Notes under the pieces: generated by a model
What the model was told of the DNA's origin: nothing
The model's input: the letters and a program-made list of their open reading frames with translations, nothing else
Databases searched by the model: none
In this document: positions 30,305-35,833 of the stretch, piece after piece
How the letters are laid out: each line of letters begins with the position of its first letter
Position numbering within the stretch: the first letter of the stretch is position 1
Position numbers and translations under genes: made by a program
Assembly: GCA_934546685.1 (NCBI GenBank)
Contig: CAKTEB010000016.1
Coordinates: 1-36,631, forward strand
Source of the DNA: an uncultured Oscillospiraceae bacterium
GTDB taxonomy: Bacteria; Bacillota; Clostridia; Oscillospirales; Oscillospiraceae
Direction: 5' to 3'
Length of the DNA stretch: 36,631 nucleotides

Positions 30305-30680
30305 TAACATTTTGTGTGTTTTGTATGAAGAATGTGTTGCGCGAGATGTGGTATGCATTCCTGCTGGACAAAGAGTACACTTTGAGTACACGTTTAATAG
30401 GAAAAATAGAGGCAATACATCAGAAGCCGACAAGAGGATTCAGCCAGAGATTTTGCGTCGGAAAAAGGCAGTTTTTCGCAGGCATACTTTGTGTATGTCA
30501 AGAAAAAATAACGTATTTCCGGCGGAAAAGATCGGCTGTAGCCCGCAGGCGGGTTCGGATGTGTTACCGAAAAAAAGTAAATTTTCCCGGAACGCAAGGG
30601 GGCAGCCCTGCGGGTCGGGCAAAATAGCGGCAGACGCTCCACGGAGCGCTGCCGAAACTAAAGAAAGAATGGTGAGTATT
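30305..30680 (+). other. Long structured leader/intergenic region before lipoprotein copy 2
   Basis: No convincing gene. It holds TAACATTTTGTG (30305), GCCCGC-AG-GCGGGT (about 30541-30554), and a hairpin CGGCAG-A-CGCTC / GAGCG-CTGCCG (30628-30654) ending some 15 bases before the ribosome site. The base composition shifts from AT-rich (30220-30400) to mixed. It may be a regulatory leader or an inserted dispersed repeat. Confidence 0.4.
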
Positions 30681-32444
30681 TTGAAGAAATTTCTCGCAAT
30701 GCTCCTGTCGCTGACCCTGTGTCTTGGCCTGATGGCCGGATGCGGCAGCAACAGCGCATCTTCTGCCGCCGCTCAGTCCGCAGCTCCTACCGCTGCCGCT
30801 GACGAGGGCAGCACCGAGGAGAAGGGGAACACCCCCGCAGCTGACGCAGCCGCTGAGGGCAGCATGACCCTCCAGGAGGCCGCAGCTGATGCGGAGGCTA
30901 CCTCCTACGCCAAGGAAATCTTTGGCGACGACGCCCAGCCCCAGGAGGTTTCCTATCCTGTGGACACCGACGAGAGCCTGAGCCTGGTGGCTACCTTCCC
31001 CGATCCCCTGTTCTCCTCCTATCCCAATGCCATGGCTGACTGCTCCATCTACAAGGCAGCAGAGGAGGCCACCGGCATCCATGTGGAGTATCAGGGCATG
31101 TCCACCTCCGCTTCCAACGAGCAGTTCAACGTGATGGTGGCTTCCGGCTCCTATCCCGACCTGATCGGCTGGGGCCTGAACTTCGCCAACGGCGATGACG
31201 CCGAGGTTGACGAGGACGTGATCCTGGATCTGACTGAGTACATCGCTCAGTACGCGCCCAACTACTACAACCTGCTCTCCACCGATGATGAGCTGCTGAA
31301 GACCGCTGTGTCCTCCTCCGGCTACATCACCGCCTTCTACGGCCTGACCACCGAGGATGGCCTGGCAAAGGAAGGCCTGGCCATCCGTACCGATGTGCTG
31401 GACGAGCTGGGTCTCGAGAAGCCCTACACCATCGAGGACTATGAGAACACCCTGGCTGCCTTCAAGGACTACGGCATGAAGCAGCCCCTGATGATGCTGG
31501 CTCCCGGCGCCATCCAGGACAACTGGCTCGCTGGCGCTTTTGACGTTGCCGCTTTCTGCAACAGCTTCCCCATGAGCGTTGCTCCTACCTATGTGCAGGA
31601 CGGCGAGATCAAGTTCGGCCCTGTTGAGGACGGCTTCAAGGATTACATCACCCTGATGCACGACTGGTATGAGAAGGGCTACATCGAGGCTGACTTCATC
31701 TCCGATAACTCCAACTGGAACAGCCCCGACTACGCCAACGCCATCACCACCGGCGACGCCGGCATCTTCTACGCTGACTGGGGCAACCTGGGCGGCTACA
31801 TCCAGGCTTCCGAGATCGACGGCTTCGCTCTGGAGGCTACCTACGACATGCACGCCGACGAGGACAGCGTCAACCACTTCGGCACCTTCATCACCAAGTC
31901 CGCCAGCAACGGCTTCCGCGTGACCACCAACTGCGAGAACGTGGAGCTGGCTTGCCAGTGGGGCGACTGGTGGTACTCCGAGGAGGGCTCCCTGCTTGCC
32001 AACTACGGCGTTGAGGGCGAGGGCTTCGAGTATGTAGACGGCGTTCCCACCTTCACCTCCCTGGTTACCGATTCTGACCTGGGCATGCGTGACGCTCTGC
32101 TGGTCTATGCCTCCAACGGCACCATCAACTGCGTCATCGACAACAACGCTGTGGCCTCCGGCTACTCCGATGTCGATAAGGCTGCTCCCGAGATCTGGGC
32201 CACCGGCATGGACGACGAGTATGTGATCCCCACCTCTATGGCGCTGTCCGCAGACGACAGCACCGAGGCTGCCAACATCTACTCCGACATCCAGACCCTG
32301 TGCATGGAGTCTATCGCCAAGTTCATCACCGGCGACAAGTCCCTGGACGAGTTCGACGATTTCGTACAGCAGATCAAGGACATGGGCATTCAGGATTACC
32401 TGGACATCTACCAGGATTGCTATGATGCCTACATGGCTCGGTAA
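30681..32444 (+). CDS. Extracellular solute-binding lipoprotein, copy 2
   Basis: A 587-residue paralogue of the 28343 product, alike throughout (LATFPDPLFSSYPNAMADCSIYKAAEEATG, WGLNFANGDDAEVDED, APGAIQDNWLAGAF and more). The start is taken as TTG 30681 because the two genes align from here (GGTGA just upstream, then xKKxxAMxLSLxLCLGLxAGC) and the lipobox Cys is residue 21 in both; ATG 30669 is the alternative. Codon use differs from copy 1, with many GCT and CGT, as in mglB, suggesting heavy expression. The longer frame back to 30237 crosses promoter DNA and is not credible. It has its own promoter and terminator, and no permease is adjacent. Confidence 0.87.
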   Translation: MKKFLAMLLSLTLCLGLMAGCGSNSASSAAAQSAAPTAAADEGSTEEKGNTPAADAAAEGSMTLQEAAADAEATSYAKEIFGDDAQPQEVSYPVDTDESLSLVATFPDPLFSSYPNAMADCSIYKAAEEATGIHVEYQGMSTSASNEQFNVMVASGSYPDLIGWGLNFANGDDAEVDEDVILDLTEYIAQYAPNYYNLLSTDDELLKTAVSSSGYITAFYGLTTEDGLAKEGLAIRTDVLDELGLEKPYTIEDYENTLAAFKDYGMKQPLMMLAPGAIQDNWLAGAFDVAAFCNSFPMSVAPTYVQDGEIKFGPVEDGFKDYITLMHDWYEKGYIEADFISDNSNWNSPDYANAITTGDAGIFYADWGNLGGYIQASEIDGFALEATYDMHADEDSVNHFGTFITKSASNGFRVTTNCENVELACQWGDWWYSEEGSLLANYGVEGEGFEYVDGVPTFTSLVTDSDLGMRDALLVYASNGTINCVIDNNAVASGYSDVDKAAPEIWATGMDDEYVIPTSMALSADDSTEAANIYSDIQTLCMESIAKFITGDKSLDEFDDFVQQIKDMGIQDYLDIYQDCYDAYMAR

Positions 32445-32456
32445 TATCTGAGATAC

Positions 32457-32488
32457 AAAATCCTCCCGCTTTTGGCGGGAGGATTTTT
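32457..32488 (+). terminator. Terminator after lipoprotein copy 2
   Basis: Perfect 9-bp stem TCCTCCCGC / GCGGGAGGA, loop TTTTG, then TTTTT. It also lies behind the convergent SLOG gene. Confidence 0.9.
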
Positions 32489-32510
32489 GCAATGTATGAG
32501 AGGGAAGGGG

Positions 32511-33050
32511 TCAGCCCCAGACCGAACAGCCCTCCAGCTCCAGGGTGTCCGGGTGGATGGCGAGCCAGGGCTTTCCCGACTGCTGGAGGGCCTCGGCGGC
32601 CCGATCCACCGGGTCGCCCCGGCTGGAGGCGGGATCATAGACCGCGATCACAAAATCGCAGTACCGGAGCATATGGTTTAGGGCCAGCTCCGTGGCCGCC
32701 GGATCCCCGGGCCGGGTCTCGGCGGTGAGATGGGTGCACTGCTCCAGCAGAGCAAAGTACCGTTCCCGGAGGTTCGGATGCCACTTGCTGGCGATCTCCT
32801 CATGGGGCAGGATGCATTGGAGCAGCAGCTCCGGGTCCTGCTGCCGGAGCAGATTGATAAGCTCCCCAAACCAGAGGGAGGCTCCGGAGTCCGGCACCAC
32901 ATAAAAGCTTTGGCAGCCCATGATGCGGAGCCGCTGGATCTGCTGAAGCATCACCTGCTTGAGCATCGCACAGTCCCGGGACTCCTCGTCCCAGCCGAAG
33001 CGGAAGCGGCTGGCGGTGTGGGAGAGAAAGCCGCAGGTTTTAACGTCCAT
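32511..33050 (-). CDS. SLOG family protein (DUF1273/YpsA-like)
   Basis: A 179-residue soluble protein starting at ATG 33050 after GAGGTGA. Recognisable parts are the N-terminal CGFLSHTASRFRFGWDEES with the basic residues of YpsA-like proteins, FYVVPDSGASLWFGELINLL, where family members have a glycine-rich GGALG-type nucleotide-binding loop, and the end YDFVIAVYDPASSRGDPVDRAAEAL. SLOG (SMF/DprA-LOG) domains bind nucleotide-derived ligands; YpsA affects cell division in Bacillus, but this role cannot be transferred safely. Its divergent neighbour is a small HTH gene. Confidence 0.72.
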   Translation of the reverse strand: MDVKTCGFLSHTASRFRFGWDEESRDCAMLKQVMLQQIQRLRIMGCQSFYVVPDSGASLWFGELINLLRQQDPELLLQCILPHEEIASKWHPNLRERYFALLEQCTHLTAETRPGDPAATELALNHMLRYCDFVIAVYDPASSRGDPVDRAAEALQQSGKPWLAIHPDTLELEGCSVWG

Positions 33051-33080
33051 GGGATCACCTCATTCTGAAATGACACTATG

Positions 33081-33109
33081 ATTATACCCAATATGTCGGG
33101 AATGTTCAA
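33081..33109 (-). promoter_or_regulatory. Promoter of the SLOG gene, overlapping the HTH promoter
   Basis: On the minus strand TTGAAC (33109-33104), 17-bp spacer, TATAAT (33086-33081). A plus-strand -10 TATAAT at 33126-33131 with weak -35 TGTTCA at 33103-33108 serves the next gene, so the -35 boxes overlap and the two promoters must compete. Confidence 0.65.
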
Positions 33110-33153
33110 TTCCTAAAGGGCAGAATATAATAAGAATCATAGGAGGATTGCCT

Positions 33154-33357
33154 ATGATCTCTTACGAGCCCCTTTGGGAAACCATGCGGCAGCGCGGCGT
33201 GACCACTTATACCCTCATCAAGGACTATTCCTTCAGCCGCGGTACGCTGGATTCCCTGAAGCACAACCGAAATATCACCATGGCCACCCTGAATGACCTC
33301 TGTAGGATCCTATCCTGCCGGGTACAGGACGTAATCGAATATATTCCCGACCGATGA
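33154..33357 (+). CDS. Small Cro/CI-type HTH protein
   Basis: A 67-residue protein; ATG 33154 is seven bases after AGGAGG. The whole length is a single HTH of the HTH_26/YozG type: LWETMRQRGVTTYTLIKDYSFSRGTLDSLKHNRNITMATLNDLCRILSCRVQDVIEY. It has no other domain. It may repress its own promoter or the overlapping SLOG promoter. A strong terminator follows, making it a single-gene unit. Confidence 0.85.
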   Translation: MISYEPLWETMRQRGVTTYTLIKDYSFSRGTLDSLKHNRNITMATLNDLCRILSCRVQDVIEYIPDR

Positions 33358-33358
33358 T

Positions 33359-33389
33359 CCCTGCTCATGAACGTGAGCAGGGGTTTTTT
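33359..33389 (+). terminator. Terminator of the small HTH gene
   Basis: Perfect 9-bp stem CCCTGCTCA / TGAGCAGGG, followed by GTTTTTT. Confidence 0.9.
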
Positions 33390-33404
33390 GCTACTCATAA
33401 TATA

Positions 33405-33423
33405 CACTATATAGGCACTATAT
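33405..33423 (+). promoter_or_regulatory. Direct-repeat operator candidate before the RHH gene
   Basis: CACTATAT occurs twice, 33405-33412 and 33416-33423, with an 11-base period (one helical turn), just upstream of the promoter. Ribbon-helix-helix dimers commonly bind such tandem repeats. CACTAT recurs at 33463. Confidence 0.5.
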
Positions 33424-33431
33424 TCAACCAG

Positions 33432-33460
33432 TTGCTTGCACAATATTTCTAGGCTACAAT
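33432..33460 (+). promoter_or_regulatory. Promoter of the RHH gene
   Basis: TTGCTT (33432-33437), 17-bp spacer, TACAAT (33455-33460). Confidence 0.65.
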
Positions 33461-33479
33461 ATCACTATGATTACGGGAG

Positions 33480-33680
33480 GTGGAAGTCATAGCAGAACCA
33501 TATCTCAAGTACCGTACACGGTTTACGTCATCCTTGAAGAACGAACTGATCCCGCTGTTCGACCAGCTCTCTCAGCAGACCAGAGTGCCCAAGAGCAGGC
33601 TGCTGGACGAGGCTATTGGGGATCTGCTTGTCAAATACGACATTCTGCTGCCGGAGGATACGGAGGACAGGGGGCGGTAG
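33480..33680 (+). CDS. Ribbon-helix-helix domain protein
   Basis: A 66-residue protein (63 if ATA 33489 is used). The stretch KYRTRFTSSLKNELIPLFDQLSQQTRVPKSRLLDEAIGDLLVKY has the RHH plan: a basic beta strand, then two helices with a turn at RVPKSRLL. Such proteins act as dimeric repressors or antitoxin-like regulators. The start is uncertain: an in-frame stop at 33468-33470 limits the frame, GTG 33480 overlaps the GGGAGG site, and only ATA 33489 is at normal spacing. No toxin gene is adjacent, since the next gene is another HTH protein. Confidence 0.78.
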   Translation: MEVIAEPYLKYRTRFTSSLKNELIPLFDQLSQQTRVPKSRLLDEAIGDLLVKYDILLPEDTEDRGR

Positions 33681-33699
33681 TACATATCGAAATAGGCAG

Positions 33700-33726
33700 C
33701 AGCAGGGCGGAAGCTCTGCTGTTTTC
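33700..33726 (+). terminator. Terminator after the RHH gene (twin 1)
   Basis: Stem CAGCAGGGC / GCTCTGCTG (one G-T pair), loop GGAA, then TTTTC. The arm and tail (33713-33730) recur exactly at 34042-34059. Confidence 0.8.
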
Positions 33727-33811
33727 TATCGAATGGTGGATGACGATATAGGGAGTTACGGAATAGGGAAGTATGCTATATAATGAGGCTGCAAGGAAAG
33801 GGGAGATTTCG

Positions 33812-34027
33812 GTGGAATACGGTCGGCTGGTGCTTCATATTGAGGAACTCCTGCGGGAAAGGGGCATCTCGAAAAATCAGATCTGCCGGGATCTCGATAT
33901 TCCGCGGTCTAATTTTAACCGGTATTGCAGGAATGAGTTTCAGCGGATTGATGCGGCGCTGGTGTGTAAGCTGTGCGCGTATTTGGATGTGGAGATCGGA
34001 GAGCTCATGGAATATCAGAAGCCGTAA
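33812..34027 (+). CDS. Small Cro/CI-type HTH protein, second
   Basis: A 71-residue protein. GTG 33812 follows AAAGGGGAG at good spacing and starts where YozG-like proteins start; an in-frame ATG at 33773 (84 residues) is the alternative. The HTH is LRERGISKNQICRDLDIPRSNFNRYCRNEFQRIDAALVCKLCAYLDVEIGELMEY, related in plan to the 33154 product but quite different in sequence. No partner domain is present. It may be co-transcribed with the RHH gene through the twin 1 terminator or have its own start in the intervening 130 bases. Confidence 0.82.
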   Translation: MEYGRLVLHIEELLRERGISKNQICRDLDIPRSNFNRYCRNEFQRIDAALVCKLCAYLDVEIGELMEYQKP

Positions 34028-34056
34028 CAGCAGAGCCGGGGGCTCTGCTGTTTTCT
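34028..34056 (+). terminator. Terminator after the second HTH gene (twin 2)
   Basis: Perfect 9-bp stem CAGCAGAGC / GCTCTGCTG, loop CGGGG, then TTTTC. Starts at the base after the stop codon. Confidence 0.88.
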
Positions 34057-34074
34057 ATCTGTTGGAGGAGAGCT

Positions 34075-34206
34075 ATGGCGCACTACGTTGTTTGGCGGTC
34101 TCCGACGGCCATATCTTTCGTTGCACGACAAAAGATATGGAAGAAAGGCGTGGCAAGGGGCTTCGGCCCCTTGCATCCCCTTGGGGTTAATAGGGACAGG
34201 ATTTGA
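34075..34206 (+). CDS. Doubtful 43-residue reading frame in hairpin-rich DNA
   Basis: ATG 34075 stands five bases after GGAGGA, so translation would be possible, and the frame runs to TGA 34204-34206. The peptide is basic and resembles nothing I know. The DNA carries strong hairpins (CCATATCTTT / AAAGATATGG and GCAAGGGG / CCCCTTGC) across the frame, which argues that it may instead be part of a non-coding repeat. Low confidence. Confidence 0.22.
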   Translation: MAHYVVWRSPTAISFVARQKIWKKGVARGFGPLHPLGVNRDRI

Positions 34207-34310
34207 CGAATCGCTGCGTCGCGTGTTCGCATTGGTGCCTAGCCCGAATTTTAATCGCAAGGGGCGCTCCGCTTATCCCCCCTTGCTCGTGCCTACTGCG
34301 GCTGAACAAA
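34110..34310. repeat. Hairpin-rich intergenic DNA between the HTH gene and the kinase-like gene
   Basis: Inverted repeats: CCATATCTTT / AAAGATATGG (34110-34141), GCAAGGGG-CTTCGG-CCCCTTGC (34154-34175), and GCAAGGGG...CCCCTTGC around 34258-34286, where the same arm sequence recurs. This suggests one or more dispersed elements. No supported gene. Confidence 0.4.
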
Positions 34311-34326
34311 AATCTTACTCAAGCAG

Positions 34327-34363
34327 ACAAAAAGGTGCATTGCAGGAAGTCCCGCAATGCACC
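34327..34363 (-). terminator. Terminator of the kinase-like gene
   Basis: 10-bp stem GGTGCATTGC / GCAATGCACC with loop AGGAAGTCCC; on the minus strand it is followed by TTTTTG. Confidence 0.82.
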
Positions 34364-34421
34364 CCATTTTTCATTTGTCACGATGTGACACCTCAAATTA
34401 TTCTCTTGCCGCCCGGGCCGG

Positions 34422-35534
34422 TCATCCGTCCACATCCCGGTGATCGTATACCTTCCCCGGCAGGGCGTCTGCCAGCTCCACCAGCGCGGGAGAGAACCCC
34501 CCATAGGGCGTAGGCCGCTGGATGCCGGAGCGGATCGGCTGCATGGTGGCCCGGGTACTGTACTGAAGGGCCAGATACACGCTGGTGCCGGAGCCCTCCC
34601 GGGATTCCACGATCAGGGAGCCCCCGTGCTGCTGCAGAATGGCTCTGGCCAGAGGCAGCCCCAAGCCCACCCCCCAGCGGGGATCGGGCAGCAATCGGGG
34701 GCTGTCGGCCCGATGAAACAGCATGCCCAGCTGATCCGGAGCCACGCCGCAGCCATCATCCTTTACCACCAAACAGATGCGGCTGGAGGCGGTTTTCTTC
34801 AGCTGAAGTATTATATGTCCTCCGGGGGCGGTGAATTTCAGCGCGTTGGTCATCAGGTTCAGCAGGGCCAGCCCCAGCTTTTCCGGGTCAAAAAGGCAGA
34901 GATAGTCCCGTTTTGACAGCTGGAGCTCCAGCGTCCGCCGGGCGCTCTCCACCAGGGGGAGCAAAAGGTCGTACTGGCTCGAGAGCCAGCTGGAGAGATT
35001 GCCGCTCTGGAGGGACACCGAGAGGTTGCCCATGTCGCTGCACAGCCGGAGATGGTTGGCAGCCCGGAACAGGGCATAGGTGCCCCGGCTCACCTGGGCG
35101 GCCAGGTTCTGCACCTCCGGATCCATGGGCTCCGGCAGCTGCCGCAGCAGCTCCGGGGTCACGGCCATGAGCCCCGACAGGGGAGACAGCAGCCCCTGGG
35201 CCACAGAGGCCAGCAGCGCCTGGGACTGGGCCAGGGCCGGGGCGATCTCCACTAGGGTCATGTCCTGCCAGGGGGTGATCCGAAGCTCCCGTTCCTCTCC
35301 GGCTATGAATGCGGTCAGCAGCCGGGCGGCCTTGGGATCCAGCTCTAAAAGGCGCAGGGACTCAGTGGCCTCCTGGGGCAGCAGCGCCTGGGCCTGGTCG
35401 CCCAGGGTGAGCTCCGGCAGCAGCCGCAGGGCGGCCTTATTGTGCCCGGCCAGGGTGTGGTCACGGAATAGCAGCAGGGGCTGGCTGCTCATCTCCAGCA
35501 GGGAGCAAAGCTGCTCCGACGTCCATTCGATCAT
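34422..35534 (-). CDS. Histidine-kinase-like ATPase lacking the phospho-acceptor histidine
   Basis: A 370-residue soluble protein; ATG 35534 follows GGGAGGAG. The N-terminal 100 residues look like a PAS-type sensor. The region equivalent to the H-box reads SVAQGLLSPLSGL (from 110), where the usual SHELRTPL has its His; here that residue is Gln113 (CAG at 35198-35196). The HATPase domain is intact: N-box NLMTNALKF (226-234), G1 DDGCGV (259-264), G2 GVGLGLPLARAI (288-299). ATP may therefore still bind but autophosphorylation on His cannot occur at this site. No membrane helix and no response regulator are nearby. It is probably a regulatory or sequestering relative of a sensor kinase. Confidence 0.83.
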   Translation of the reverse strand: MIEWTSEQLCSLLEMSSQPLLLFRDHTLAGHNKAALRLLPELTLGDQAQALLPQEATESLRLLELDPKAARLLTAFIAGEERELRITPWQDMTLVEIAPALAQSQALLASVAQGLLSPLSGLMAVTPELLRQLPEPMDPEVQNLAAQVSRGTYALFRAANHLRLCSDMGNLSVSLQSGNLSSWLSSQYDLLLPLVESARRTLELQLSKRDYLCLFDPEKLGLALLNLMTNALKFTAPGGHIILQLKKTASSRICLVVKDDGCGVAPDQLGMLFHRADSPRLLPDPRWGVGLGLPLARAILQQHGGSLIVESREGSGTSVYLALQYSTRATMQPIRSGIQRPTPYGGFSPALVELADALPGKVYDHRDVDG

Positions 35535-35731
35535 AGGGTCTCCTCCCATCTTCCCGCTCTTAGGCTTTCCAGGTCCCGATGAAATCAAGCCTTGCAATTC
35601 CTGGGAAAATACACTGTACCTTACATCTCTATATTACCTGAAAAAATGACGAAAAGCAACGGAAAGATCCCACTTTTTACGTCACAGTCCACATTTTTTT
35701 AACGGAATCCCTGGAAAAGAACCGGAAGGCC

Positions 35732-35760
35732 TTTACGTTTCCGGGATGATAGAGTATAAT
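35732..35760 (+). promoter_or_regulatory. Promoter of gap
   Basis: TTTACG (35732-35737), 17-bp spacer, consensus TATAAT (35755-35760), about 70 bases before the ATG. Confidence 0.75.
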
Positions 35761-35833
35761 ACCCATGAAGCGCGCGGCCCTGGCAGGCCCCGCTCACTGG
35801 CATAATTGAATACAGAAAAGGAGATATCTGGCA

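Noticed and set aside
30237..30680. N-terminal extension of lipoprotein copy 2
   Set aside because: The extension would read through promoter DNA and hairpins and bury the signal peptide 148 residues inside the protein. Alignment with copy 1 places the start at 30681.
30564..32492. A 642-codon open frame on the minus strand
   Set aside because: Shadow of lipoprotein copy 2. Its likeness to the shadow of copy 1 only reflects that the plus-strand genes are paralogues.
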